NCBI GenBank assembly: GCA_027489105.1
Contig: JAIYAJ010000394.1
Location: 1 to 26,428, forward strand
Length of the DNA: 26,428 nt
Source: Zymomonas sp.
GTDB lineage: Bacteria > Pseudomonadota > Alphaproteobacteria > Sphingomonadales > Sphingomonadaceae
Direction: 5' to 3'
The notes under the pieces are model-generated. The model was not told where the DNA came from, ran no database searches, and was given only the letters and a program-made list of their open reading frames with translations. The translations under genes and the position numbers were made by a program. Below are positions 1 to 9,410 of this stretch, piece after piece. Position 1 is the first letter of the stretch. Each line of letters starts with the position of its first letter.

Positions 1-1
1 C

Positions 2-385
2 GAGGCGATCCGCGTCGCCTTCGATTCCGACGTCATCAGCTATGGCGAGCTGCTCGACATTTTCTTCCACGTCCATGATCCGACCCAGCTGAACCGCCAG
101 GGCAATGATGTAGGGACGCAATATCGCTCGGCCATCTTCCCGCATTCGCCCGAGCAGGAGGCCGAGGCCAAGGCCGCGATCACGCGCGCGCAGGCCGACT
201 GGCCCGGCCAGATCGTGACGCGGATCGAGCCTGACGCGCCCTGGTATGTCGCCGAGGATTATCATCAGGAGTATTTCGCGCGCGAGGGAGCCGGCAACGG
301 CTATTGCGTAATGGTCGTCGCGCCCAAGCTGGCCAAGTTCCGCAAGAGCTATGCCGCGCGTCTCAAGGATAGCGCGAAGGTCTGA
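2..385 (+). CDS. msrA: Peptide-methionine (S)-S-oxide reductase MsrA, 3' part
   Basis: This reading frame is open from the left edge to the TGA at 383-385, so only the C-terminal 127 residues are present. MsrA reduces the S-form of methionine sulfoxide in proteins and free methionine, repairing oxidative damage in the cytoplasm. The visible block around HDPTQLNRQGNDVGTQYRS is the family's hallmark, followed by the conserved EDYHQEYF stretch. The catalytic N-terminal GCFW motif would lie upstream of the window. One Cys near the end (GNGYC) could be a resolving cysteine. The gene converges on the minus-strand sua5 gene with only 9 bp between the stops. The family call is firm; the missing N-terminus cannot be judged. 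Confidence 0.93.
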   Translation, partial: EAIRVAFDSDVISYGELLDIFFHVHDPTQLNRQGNDVGTQYRSAIFPHSPEQEAEAKAAITRAQADWPGQIVTRIEPDAPWYVAEDYHQEYFAREGAGNGYCVMVVAPKLAKFRKSYAARLKDSAKV

Positions 386-394
386 ACCCCGGCG

Positions 395-1333
395 TCAGCG
401 CGGTGCCGCCGCGCGCCGCAACCGGTCGTTGATCGCGATGCCGAGCCCGACGTCCGGGATCGGAGCGACGGCAATGGCCGGCGCGTCGGCCGCGTCGGCC
501 GCGTGCAGCAGGTCGAACAGCCGTGCCGCTGCTTCGGCGAGGTCGCCGGACCGCGACAGCGACGCATCGCCTTCGATCGCGGCATAACCGATCAGATATT
601 CGTCATCCCGGCGCTCTGCGGCGTCGAGGCGCACCGGCTTCGACGGCGCATAATGGCTGAGCATCTGCCCCGGCGCCTCGATCTTGCCATTGTCGTGCAG
701 CGACAAGGGCACGCCACTCGCCTCTGCAAGCATCTCAGGCGTCACGCTTCCCGGCCGCAGCAGGCGTAAACGCTCATCTTCGACCGCGACGATCGTCGAT
801 TCGATCCCGACCTCGGTGGGCCCTCCGTCGAGCACCAGTTCGATCCGACCGGCGAGCGACTGCGCCACATGTTCGGCGCGGGTGGCGCTGATCGACCCGC
901 TGGCATTGGCTGACGGTGCCGCCAGTGGCCGACCGCAGCGGGCGATCAGTGCGCGCATGACGGGATGCGCAGGCATGCGGACTGCGACCGTCGACAGGCC
1001 CGCCGTCGTCAGCCGCGCGACCGGTGCAGCTTCGGCGAGCGGGAGCACGAGCGTCAGAGGACCCGGCCAGAAGGCGTCGGCCAGCCGACGCGCCAGCGGC
1101 GAGAAGATGGCAACGGTCTCGGCCATGGCCATGCTGTCGACGTGGACGATCAGCGGATTGAAGCTGGGTCGGCCCTTTGCGGCATAGATAGCAGCGACGG
1201 CATCGCCGCTGGTGGCATCCCCCGCCAGCCCGTAAACGGTCTCGGTCGGAACCGCGACCGGCTGGCCGCGCCCGATCGCCTCCGCGGCGGCGGCGATACC
1301 GGCTTCGTCGGCAGGGATGATCCGGGTGTCCAT
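395..1333 (-). CDS. L-threonylcarbamoyladenylate synthase (Sua5/YrdC/YwlC family)
   Basis: A 312-residue protein of the long Sua5 type: an N-terminal YrdC domain (about residues 5-200) and a C-terminal Sua5 domain. It makes threonylcarbamoyl-AMP from threonine, bicarbonate and ATP, the first step of t6A37 formation in ANN-decoding tRNAs, in the cytoplasm. The YrdC signature is clear: PTETVYGL at 29-36, then K53-x-R55 followed by FNPL, and the later APSANASG loop. The end of the protein (HYAPSKP and following) fits the Sua5 domain. The start is the ATG at 1333-1331. It lies 51 bp downstream of the GntR gene and is probably co-transcribed with it. Calling it tsaC or sua5 is a matter of convention. 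Confidence 0.93.
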   Translation of the reverse strand: MDTRIIPADEAGIAAAAEAIGRGQPVAVPTETVYGLAGDATSGDAVAAIYAAKGRPSFNPLIVHVDSMAMAETVAIFSPLARRLADAFWPGPLTLVLPLAEAAPVARLTTAGLSTVAVRMPAHPVMRALIARCGRPLAAPSANASGSISATRAEHVAQSLAGRIELVLDGGPTEVGIESTIVAVEDERLRLLRPGSVTPEMLAEASGVPLSLHDNGKIEAPGQMLSHYAPSKPVRLDAAERRDDEYLIGYAAIEGDASLSRSGDLAEAAARLFDLLHAADAADAPAIAVAPIPDVGLGIAINDRLRRAAAPR

Positions 1334-1384
1334 GACCCGCGGCGCTATCGCGATGAACGGGAGCGGGCAAGCCCCCGAAACGGT

Positions 1385-1732
1385 TCAGCCTTCGACGCGG
1401 TCGAGCAGGTCAGCAGCGTCGAGGTGCAGGCGCCGCATCGTGCGGACGACGCGCGGCCATTCGTCGCGCAGGAAGGCGGCGCGCGCTTCTTCGCGCAGCC
1501 GGGCGGTGGCGCCCTCGGCGACGAACATGCCGACACCGCGCTTGACGGTCACGAAGCCTTCATCCTGAAAACCCTGATAGGCCTTGGCGGCAGTCAGCGG
1601 ATTGGCACCATGCTGCGCAGCAAAGACCCGGACAGAGGGGAGGGCGTCGCCGTCGCCAAAACTGCCGTCGAGGATGGATTCGGCGATGATGTCGCGAAGG
1701 CGGAGATAGACGGGACGGTCCTGGCTGCTCAT
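1385..1732 (-). CDS. GntR-family transcriptional regulator, short YtrA type
   Basis: About 115 residues: a winged helix-turn-helix of the GntR family (YLRLRDIIAESI through LPSVRVFAAQHGANPLTAAKAY, ending in GVGMFV) plus a short helical tail of about 40 residues. It lacks the large effector domain of FadR/HutC types, which places it in the YtrA-like group, usually repressors of nearby genes. I chose the ATG at 1732 because the family's N-terminus starts there. The in-frame ATG at 1774 would add 14 residues and bury the dyad at 1743-1754 in coding sequence. No Shine-Dalgarno is visible before 1732, so translation may be leaderless or coupled to the nitroreductase gene, whose stop lies 42 bp upstream. 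The ligand is unknown. Confidence 0.85.
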   Translation of the reverse strand: MSSQDRPVYLRLRDIIAESILDGSFGDGDALPSVRVFAAQHGANPLTAAKAYQGFQDEGFVTVKRGVGMFVAEGATARLREEARAAFLRDEWPRVVRTMRRLHLDAADLLDRVEG

Positions 1733-1742
1733 GGCGTCACAC

Positions 1743-1754
1743 TGTGCTAACACA
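1743..1754. promoter_or_regulatory. Imperfect dyad, candidate GntR operator
   Basis: TGTGCTAACACA matches its own reverse complement at 10 of 12 positions and lies 11 bp upstream of the preferred GntR start. Its position suggests autoregulation by the YtrA-type protein. The assignment is inference: the site is short and I see no second copy upstream of the nitroreductase gene. Confidence 0.35.
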
Positions 1755-1774
1755 GCATGGCGCGTCAATGGCAA

Positions 1775-2356
1775 TCAGGCTTTCCACGTCGAAACGACAG
1801 CTTCATAGGCCGGGCGCGGACGCTCTTCCAGCTCGCGCCCCGGCGTGCCGAGAAAGAGAAAGCCTGCGATCCGGTCGCCTTCGCGGCCGCCCAGGCTCTG
1901 AAGCACGTCCGCGCTGTAGGCCGGCCAGCCGGTGAGCCAGCTTCCGACGAAGCCGGCGGCGTGGGTGGCGGCCAGCAGGTTCATGCAGACAGCTCCCGCC
2001 GACAGCTCCTGCTCCCACAGCGGAATCTTGCTGCTCTCGACCGGTGTCGAAAGGACGGCCACCAGCGTCGGTGCCTGACGCGCAAACTGCTCCATCGCCT
2101 CGAGCTCGAGGCGGCCGGCACCGGGCTTGTCGGCCAGATAGGCGGCCTTGAGCATATCGGCGAAGCTTTCGCGATCCGCAGCCTCGACGATCACGAAGCG
2201 CCAGGGTGCCAGCTTGCCATGGTCGGGCACGCGCATCGCAGCGCTCAATATGGCGGAAAGCTGGGCTGCATCAGGGCCTGGCGCCACCATGTCGCGCGGC
2301 TTTCCCGAGCGGCGTGTGGCAAGGAGGGCGGCGGGCGAAGACAGGTCGTTGAACAT
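1775..2356 (-). CDS. Nitroreductase family protein (YdjA-like)
   Basis: A 193-residue FMN-dependent nitroreductase-fold protein. The N-terminal TRRSGKPRDM block and the MRVPDHGKLAPWRFVIVE segment resemble the small YdjA branch, in which the flavin sits at the dimer interface and NAD(P)H reduces nitro compounds or quinones. The physiological substrate is usually unknown. The start is placed at the ATG at 2356 (MFNDLSS...), where the homologous region begins; an upstream in-frame ATG at 2392 adds 12 unconvincing residues. It is the first gene of a minus-strand run with the GntR and Sua5 genes and is divergent from the POT transporter. The FMN-reductase family is clear; the substrate is not. Confidence 0.87.
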   Translation of the reverse strand: MFNDLSSPAALLATRRSGKPRDMVAPGPDAAQLSAILSAAMRVPDHGKLAPWRFVIVEAADRESFADMLKAAYLADKPGAGRLELEAMEQFARQAPTLVAVLSTPVESSKIPLWEQELSAGAVCMNLLAATHAAGFVGSWLTGWPAYSADVLQSLGGREGDRIAGFLFLGTPGRELEERPRPAYEAVVSTWKA

Positions 2357-2628
2357 GGTTCGCGGTCTAACAGCTGGTGTCGATTGCAACAATCGGCTTC
2401 ACAGGGCGGGATTCCCCGTTACTGTTGACACTCATGAAGGCCGCGCAGCGCTGGACGGCCTAATCGCCCGGTGGCGAGCGAAAAGCTCCCCGCATCAGGC
2501 GCCTGTCCGACCCGTCACCGATGGGAAGAGAATGGGCGTGGCAGGCAAGGGGCCTGTGGCGAGAGGGAGAGTGAAGCGCCGTGCGCCGATAACGCAAGGC
2601 CCTTGGGGCCGAGAACAGAAAGCACTTC
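2357..2628. other. Divergent intergenic region with short inverted repeat
   Basis: This 272-bp gap separates the divergent nitroreductase and POT transporter genes, so it should carry promoters for both. A perfect small inverted repeat (CGATTG-CAA-CAATCG, 2381-2395) sits about 25 bp before the nitroreductase start and could be an operator. A TTGACA hexamer occurs at 2424-2429 on the plus strand, but no convincing -10 follows at normal spacing. No credible coding region is seen. Confidence 0.4.
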
Positions 2629-4410
2629 ATGGTCAATCCCGACGCAGACGCGACGACCGAGCCGGCATCCCGTCAGGTGAGCCGCTCGGACGGCGAAACC
2701 TGGTTCGGCCACCCCAGACAGCTGGCCAGACTCTTTTCCACCGAGGCGATGGAACGCTTCGGCTTCTACGGCATGCGGGCGCTGCTGACGCTCTATCTGG
2801 CGCAGCATTTCCTGTTCAACGATCAGACCACCAACGGCCTCTATGGCGGCTTCACCGCGCTGGTCTATCTGACCCCGCTCGTCGGCGGCCTGCTCGCCGA
2901 CCGCTATCTCGGTTCGAAGAAGTCGGTGAAGTTCGGCGCCATCCTGATGTCGATCGGCTATCTGACGCTCTGCTTCGGCGGCCCGACCGCCAAGCCCTAT
3001 GCGATGATCGACAATGCCCGCTACGAGGTGGTGATCGACGACGCCAAGCAGCAGTTCGTCGTCGACGGCAATCGCCAGCTGGCGATCAAGGGCCGCGAGG
3101 ACGGCAGTGTCGACCTGGTCGCGCCCGACGGTAGCGTCGCGCGCACCGTCGCCAAGGGCGGCTTCAAGGCCGATGCCGATCGCGACAATTTCTACACGAT
3201 GCTGATGCTGGTCGCGCTGACCATGGTCACCGTCGGCAATGGCTTCTTCAAGCCCAACATCTCGACGATCGTCGGCGCGCTCTACGAGCAGGGCGACCGC
3301 CGCCGCGATGCGGGCTTCACCATCTTCTACATGGGCATCAACCTCGGCTCGCTCTTCTCGCAGATATTGTGCCCCTTCCTCGCGGTCGCGCTCGGCTGGT
3401 GGGCGGGCTTCGGCCTCGCCGCGATCGGCATGATGATCAGCTGGGCGCTGATCCAGTTCGCGGGCGACAAGCTCGACGGCTATGGCGATCCGCCTCCGGG
3501 ACAGGACAAGGACCGGTCGCTGCTGATCTATATCGGTGCGATCGCGGCGGTACCGGTCGGCTGGTTCCTGTTCGTCAACCTGATGAACAGCACCGCAACG
3601 CCCGCCGGCAGCGGCATGATCGGTTATCTGCTCGGCCTGCCGATCATGGGCAAGGTGCTGTTCGCGTCGTTCCTCGCCTCGGTCGTCCTGATCCCGCTGT
3701 GGGCGCTCAAGGCCGGCAACAAGGTCGAGTTCCAGATGATGGTCGCGGCGATCGTGCTGATCGTCTTCAACGTTGTCTTCTGGACGCTCTTCGAGCAGGC
3801 GGGGTCGTCGCTGACGCTATTCGCCGACCGCAACACCGACCTCTCGATCTTCGGCATCTTCACCATGTCGGCGGGGCAGACCCAGTTCTTCAACGCCTTC
3901 TTCATCGTCCTGCTGGCGCCGCTGACCTCGATCCTGTGGAATGCACTCGGCCGGCGCGGGATCGAACCGTCGATCCCCGTCAAGTTCGCCATCGCGCTTG
4001 CGGGCGTAGGGCTCGGCTTCCTCGCTTTGGTGTGGGGCACGGCCTATGCCGGACCCGACTTCAAGGTGTCGGTCTGGTGGCTGGCGCTGCTCTATCTGAT
4101 CCATTCGATGGCCGAGCTGTGCATCTCGCCGGTCGGCCTCTCGATGATCACCAAGCTGTCGATCGCGCGTGTCGTCGGCCTGATGATGGGGCTGTGGTTC
4201 CTGTCGATCAGCTGCGCGCAATATGTTGCCGGCATGGTCGCGCAGGTTGCCAGCGTGGAGACGGTCGGCGGGCAGGTGACCAACCTCAAGGTCAGCCTCG
4301 ACACCTATGCCGGCGTCTTCCAGACCATCGGCCTCGTCTCGATCGGGATCGGCGTGGTGCTGTTCCTTCTCTCCCCGGTCATCAAGAAGTGGATGCACGG
4401 TGTCCAATAA
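2629..4410 (+). CDS. Proton-dependent oligopeptide transporter (POT/PTR2 family)
   Basis: A 593-residue inner-membrane carrier expected to import di- and tripeptides with protons. The POT signature E39-x-x-E42-R43-F44 is in TM1, followed by GFYGMRALLTLYL, GGLLADRYLG, GNGFFKPNIST (about 203-213) and the PTR2 signature FYMGINLGSL (about 233-242). About 14 hydrophobic segments are apparent. Residues about 119-188 form a polar, strand-rich insert between TM3 and TM4 that classic E. coli Dtp proteins lack; it would face the periplasm. The downstream amidohydrolase begins 11 bp inside this gene's end, so transport and periplasmic hydrolysis are probably co-expressed. Family assignment is firm; peptide specificity is inferred. 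Confidence 0.94.
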   Translation: MVNPDADATTEPASRQVSRSDGETWFGHPRQLARLFSTEAMERFGFYGMRALLTLYLAQHFLFNDQTTNGLYGGFTALVYLTPLVGGLLADRYLGSKKSVKFGAILMSIGYLTLCFGGPTAKPYAMIDNARYEVVIDDAKQQFVVDGNRQLAIKGREDGSVDLVAPDGSVARTVAKGGFKADADRDNFYTMLMLVALTMVTVGNGFFKPNISTIVGALYEQGDRRRDAGFTIFYMGINLGSLFSQILCPFLAVALGWWAGFGLAAIGMMISWALIQFAGDKLDGYGDPPPGQDKDRSLLIYIGAIAAVPVGWFLFVNLMNSTATPAGSGMIGYLLGLPIMGKVLFASFLASVVLIPLWALKAGNKVEFQMMVAAIVLIVFNVVFWTLFEQAGSSLTLFADRNTDLSIFGIFTMSAGQTQFFNAFFIVLLAPLTSILWNALGRRGIEPSIPVKFAIALAGVGLGFLALVWGTAYAGPDFKVSVWWLALLYLIHSMAELCISPVGLSMITKLSIARVVGLMMGLWFLSISCAQYVAGMVAQVASVETVGGQVTNLKVSLDTYAGVFQTIGLVSIGIGVVLFLLSPVIKKWMHGVQ

Positions 4411-5815
4411 GTTCCTCTACGGCGCTGCGATGGCGCTGGTGCTGACCGCCTGTTCGGGCGGTGCCGCACCCAAGTCAGCCTCGTCCGACGCGCCCCCGCC
4501 GGGCAAGGGCAAGGCGTTCGATCACGATCCCTTCCCGTCGACCTACAAGCCCTATCCGGGCGTGCCGACCGCGATCGTCCATGCGACCGTCTATGACGGC
4601 GAGGGCGGCCGCATCGACAATGGCACCGTCCTGCTCGCCGATGGCAAGGTCGTCGGCGTGGGCGGCCCCGATCTCGCCATCCCGGCGGGCGCGAAGCTGA
4701 TCGAGGGCAAGGGCAAATGGGTAACACCCGGCATCATCGACGTGCACAGCCATCTTGGCGACTATCCGTCGCCGGGCGTCGAGGCGAACTCGGACGGCAA
4801 TGAAGCGACCGCGCCGGTGACCGCCCAGGTCTGGGCCGAGCACAGCGTCTGGCCGCAGGACCCCGGCTTCAGCCGTGCGCTCGCCAATGGCGGCGTGACC
4901 ACGCTGCAGATCCTGCCCGGCTCGGCCAATCTGTTCGGCGGCCGCTCGGTCACGCTCAAAAATGTCTATGCGCGCACGGTGCAGGGGATGAAATTCCCCG
5001 GCGCGCCCTACGGCCTGAAGATGGCCTGCGGCGAAAATCCCAAGCGCGTCTATGGCGGCAAGGGGCGCGAGCCCTCGACCCGCATGGGCAATGTGGCGGT
5101 CGATCGCCAGACCTGGATCAAGGCGACCGAATATAAGCGCAAATGGGACAAATATGAGGAGAAGGGCGGCGAGCCGCCCTCCCGCGACGTCGCCATGGAC
5201 ACGCTGCGCGGCGTCCTCGACGGCGAGATCCTCGTCCACAACCACTGCTACCGCGCCGACGAGATGGGCATCGTCCTCGATATGGCGAAGGAGTTCGGTT
5301 ACAAGGTGACCGCCTTCCACCATGCCGTCGAAGCCTACAAGATCGCCGATCTCCTGAAGGCGAACGGCACCTGCGCCGCCGTCTGGGCCAACTGGTATGG
5401 CTTCAAGATGGAAAGCTATGACGGCATCCCGGAAAATCTCGCCATCCTGCACAATGCGGGCGCCTGCGTGATGATCCATTCGGACGACCAGAACGGCATC
5501 CAGCGGCTCAACCAGGAGGTCGCCAAGGCGCTCGCCTCGGGCCGGCGCGCCGGCTTCCAGATCAGCGACGAGCAGGCCTGGACCTGGCTCGCCATCGCGC
5601 CCGCCAAGGCGCTCGGTATTGCTGACAAGACCGGTAGCCTCAAGCCCGGCAAGATGGGCGACGTCGTGCTGTGGAACGGCAATCCGCTGAGCGTCTATAC
5701 CCGGCCCGAGAAGGTCTGGGTCGACGGCGCGATGCTGTACGATGCCTATGATCCCAAGCTCCGCCCGGTGAGCGATTTCGAGCTGGGCCAGCCCGGCGAG
5801 GGAGATGTGAAATGA
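4400..5815 (+). CDS. Lipoprotein amidohydrolase (imidazolonepropionase-like), catalytic residues intact
   Basis: The preferred start is GTG at 4400, overlapping the POT stop by 11 bp; it gives a perfect lipoprotein signal (MALVLTAC, lipid-anchored Cys18). The alternative ATG at 4307 lies deep in the POT gene and would spoil this signal. The 471-residue product is a metal-dependent amidohydrolase of the COG1228 type with a complete metal set: H116-x-H118 in the VHSH motif, H280/H282 (VHNH), H307/H308 (FHH) and D362/D363 (IHSDD). Members of this group often cleave dipeptides or other cyclic and linear amides. Anchored in the periplasm beside a peptide carrier, a peptidase-like role is plausible but inferred. 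It ends in a 4-bp overlap with the next gene. Confidence 0.9.
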   Translation: MSNKFLYGAAMALVLTACSGGAAPKSASSDAPPPGKGKAFDHDPFPSTYKPYPGVPTAIVHATVYDGEGGRIDNGTVLLADGKVVGVGGPDLAIPAGAKLIEGKGKWVTPGIIDVHSHLGDYPSPGVEANSDGNEATAPVTAQVWAEHSVWPQDPGFSRALANGGVTTLQILPGSANLFGGRSVTLKNVYARTVQGMKFPGAPYGLKMACGENPKRVYGGKGREPSTRMGNVAVDRQTWIKATEYKRKWDKYEEKGGEPPSRDVAMDTLRGVLDGEILVHNHCYRADEMGIVLDMAKEFGYKVTAFHHAVEAYKIADLLKANGTCAAVWANWYGFKMESYDGIPENLAILHNAGACVMIHSDDQNGIQRLNQEVAKALASGRRAGFQISDEQAWTWLAIAPAKALGIADKTGSLKPGKMGDVVLWNGNPLSVYTRPEKVWVDGAMLYDAYDPKLRPVSDFELGQPGEGDVK

Positions 5816-7125
5816 CCCGGTCCACGCTCCTCCGCGGGCTCGGCGGCGCCCTTTGCGCTGCGCTTGCGACAGTAGCCCTCCCGGCCGCCGCCGAGACGAT
5901 CGCGATCACCGGCGGCACCGTCGCGATCGGCGATGGCTCGCAGCCGATCGAGAATGGCACGGTCGTCATCGCCAATGGTCGCATCGTTGCGGCCGGCGCC
6001 GGTGTGGCCGTGCCGGCGAGCGCGACGGTGATCGACGCCACCGGCAAATGGGTTTCCCCCGGCATTGTCGCGGGCGTCAGCACGCTCGGCGTGATGGAGG
6101 GCTATGGCATGTCGGAGGTCAACGACCTCAGCGCCGGCAAGTCGCCCTTCTCGGCCGCGCTCGACATATCGACGGCGGTCAACCCGAACGGCCAGCGCAT
6201 CGGCACCGAGCGTTCGGCCGGTATCACGCGCGCCTTCGTCATGCCCGGGACCGGCAACACGATGTTCGCGGGGCAGGGGGCGGTGATCGATCTCGGCACT
6301 GATCCCGATCCGGTGACGCGTCCGCGCGCCTTCCAATATATCGAACTGGGCGAGGAGGGCATGTCGGCCGCGGGCGGCAGCCGTCCGGCGGCCTATGCCC
6401 TTCTGAAGGCGGCGCTTTCGGCAGCGGCCAATCCGGCCAGCGCGGACTTCGTCAGCAAGGACGCGCTGATCACGCGCCAGGATGCCGAGGCGCTGGTGCC
6501 GGTGCTACGGGGCACGCAGCCGCTGCTCGTCCATGTCGAACGCGCCTCCGACATCCGCTCGGTACTCGCGCTCAAGAAGCCATATCCGGCGCTCAAGCTG
6601 GTGCTGGTCGGCGCAACCGAGGGCTGGATGGTCGCCAACGAGATTGCGGCCGCCCGCGTTCCCGTTATCGCCGCCGCGCTGATCGACCTGCCCGAAAAGT
6701 TCGAGTCGATCGCCGCGACCCAGTCGAATGTCGGGCGGCTCGCCAAGGCGGGGGTCACCGTCGCCATATCGAACGCCGACATATCCGAAGGCCCCTATGA
6801 GTCCTTCCTGCCGCAATATGCCGGCAATCTGGTCGCGCTGACCAAGGTGCCCGGTGCGCAGGGGCTCGACTGGGGCGCGGCGCTCGCCGCGATCACGTCG
6901 AAGCCGGCGGTGGCGATAGGGATGGACGGGGAGATCGGCTCTCTCCGCGCCGGCCGTCGCGCCGATGTGGTCGTCTGGAGTGGCGATCCGCTCGAACTGT
7001 CGTCGCGTCCGACCGCCATCTTCATCGATGGCGTCGCGCAGCCGACCGTCAGCCGCCAGACGCGCCTGCGCGACCGCTATCTCGACCCGGTCGAGAAGGC
7101 ACTGCCCAAGGCCTATGAGCGCTGA
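5812..7125 (+). CDS. Exported amidohydrolase-like protein lacking metal ligands (probable pseudoenzyme)
   Basis: A 437-residue protein with a Sec signal peptide (about residues 1-27, ending ALPAAAE) and the overall amidohydrolase layout: N-terminal sandwich strands, VSPGIV, and C-terminal GSLRAGRRADVVVWSGDP. Aligned by eye with its upstream neighbour, every metal position is changed: the HxH becomes V89-S90-T91 (GVSTLG), the FHH site becomes LVGATEG, and IHSDD becomes AISNAD. Only one His (LVHVER) resembles a ligand site. The ATGA overlap with the preceding gene indicates translational coupling. A non-catalytic partner of the intact lipoprotein enzyme is therefore plausible. The frame is clean with no stops, so it is a maintained gene, not a decaying one. 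Confidence 0.87.
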   Translation: MTRSTLLRGLGGALCAALATVALPAAAETIAITGGTVAIGDGSQPIENGTVVIANGRIVAAGAGVAVPASATVIDATGKWVSPGIVAGVSTLGVMEGYGMSEVNDLSAGKSPFSAALDISTAVNPNGQRIGTERSAGITRAFVMPGTGNTMFAGQGAVIDLGTDPDPVTRPRAFQYIELGEEGMSAAGGSRPAAYALLKAALSAAANPASADFVSKDALITRQDAEALVPVLRGTQPLLVHVERASDIRSVLALKKPYPALKLVLVGATEGWMVANEIAAARVPVIAAALIDLPEKFESIAATQSNVGRLAKAGVTVAISNADISEGPYESFLPQYAGNLVALTKVPGAQGLDWGAALAAITSKPAVAIGMDGEIGSLRAGRRADVVVWSGDPLELSSRPTAIFIDGVAQPTVSRQTRLRDRYLDPVEKALPKAYER

Positions 7126-7144
7126 GGCCTGAGGAGATGGGAAG

Positions 7145-7173
7145 GGCCGGTCATGGTACAGCCATGGCCGGCC
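7145..7173 (+). terminator. Hairpin downstream of the amidohydrolase pair
   Basis: A 12-bp stem with one G-U pair (GGCCGGTCATGG / CCATGGCCGGCC) closes a 5-nt loop 20 bp after the stop of the second amidohydrolase. There is no T-run, so it is either a weak or factor-assisted terminator or a 3'-end stabilising stem. It separates the transporter unit from glmM. Confidence 0.45.
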
Positions 7174-7248
7174 GCTCGTCGCGCAGGGGGCTTGAGACGC
7201 TGCCGGAATCGGCGCATCTAGCGGCGGCTTGGACTTGGGGGTTGTTGC

Positions 7249-8586
<1,338 letters not shown>

Positions 8587-8591
8587 ACGCG

Positions 8592-9395
8592 ATGTCCGTC
8601 GCGCGCATCCTGATCATCGCCGGGTCCGATTCGGGTGGCGGCGCCGGCATCCAGGCCGACATCAAGACGGTCACGCTGCTCGGCGGCCATGCGATGACGG
8701 CGATCACCGCGATCACCGCGCAGAACACGCTGGGCGTCACCGATGTCCATGCGATCCCCCCCGATAGCGTCATTGCGCAGATCGATGCAGTGGCGTCGGA
8801 CATCGGCGTCGATGCGGTCAAGATCGGCATGATCGGATCGCCCGACACCGCCGCGCGCGTCGCCGAGCGGCTGTGCCGGCCGGACCTTGCCGACGTGCCG
8901 GTGGTGTTCGATCCGGTGATGATCGCCACCAGCGGCAGCCGGCTCGCGAGCGCCGAGACGATCGCGGTGTTCGGGGAGTTGATGCGCCGCGCGACGCTGT
9001 CGACCCCCAATCTGGACGAACTCGGCGCTCTGGCAGGCGAGGCTTTGGGCGACGAGGCATCGATAGCGTCCGCAGCCGGTGGTCTGATCGAACGCCTCGG
9101 CTGCGGCGCGATCCTCGCAACCGGTGCCGAACTGCAACCGGGCGAGCTTACCGACCTGCTGTTCGACCGTGGCGGAGCGCAAGCCTCATCCCGCTGGAGC
9201 GCGGAGCGGATCGACACGATCCACGACCATGGCACCGGCTGTACCCTGGCCAGCGCCGTCGCGACAGGCCTGGGGCAGGGCATGGCGCTCGACGCGGCGA
9301 TCGAGCGTGCCCGGCGTTTCGTGCGGTCGGCGCTTGAGCATGCGCCCGGTCTGGGGTGTGGCCACGGCCCGATGGGGCATCGCGCGCTGGCCTGA
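8592..9395 (+). CDS. thiD: Hydroxymethylpyrimidine/phosphomethylpyrimidine kinase
   Basis: A 267-residue ribokinase-fold kinase that phosphorylates HMP and HMP-phosphate in thiamine biosynthesis. Visible hallmarks are the N-terminal IAGSDSGGGAGIQADIKT, the AITAQNT region, VKIGMIGS, the VFDPVM segment, TPNLDE, and the anion-hole/catalytic motif HGTGCTLASA with C217. The start ATG at 8592 matches the family N-terminus; open frame further upstream is only out-of-frame glmM sequence. It lies 5 bp after glmM and converges on the Rrf2 gene with 15 bp between stops. No thiamine riboswitch is evident upstream, as expected for a gene inside an operon. Confidence 0.96.
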   Translation: MSVARILIIAGSDSGGGAGIQADIKTVTLLGGHAMTAITAITAQNTLGVTDVHAIPPDSVIAQIDAVASDIGVDAVKIGMIGSPDTAARVAERLCRPDLADVPVVFDPVMIATSGSRLASAETIAVFGELMRRATLSTPNLDELGALAGEALGDEASIASAAGGLIERLGCGAILATGAELQPGELTDLLFDRGGAQASSRWSAERIDTIHDHGTGCTLASAVATGLGQGMALDAAIERARRFVRSALEHAPGLGCGHGPMGHRALA

Positions 9396-9410
9396 GCAGG
9401 CAGCGGGGCG

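Noticed and set aside
965..1750. 261-residue open frame opposite sua5 and the GntR gene
   Set aside because: Antisense composition; both genes on the other strand are well supported.
2424..2429. Sigma-70 promoter from TTGACA upstream of the POT gene
   Set aside because: The -35-like hexamer is perfect, but the DNA 16-18 bp downstream is GC-rich with no -10 element.
5812..7125. Treating the second amidohydrolase as a pseudogene
   Set aside because: The frame is intact over the full length with signal peptide and coupled start, so loss of metal ligands points to a changed role and not to decay.
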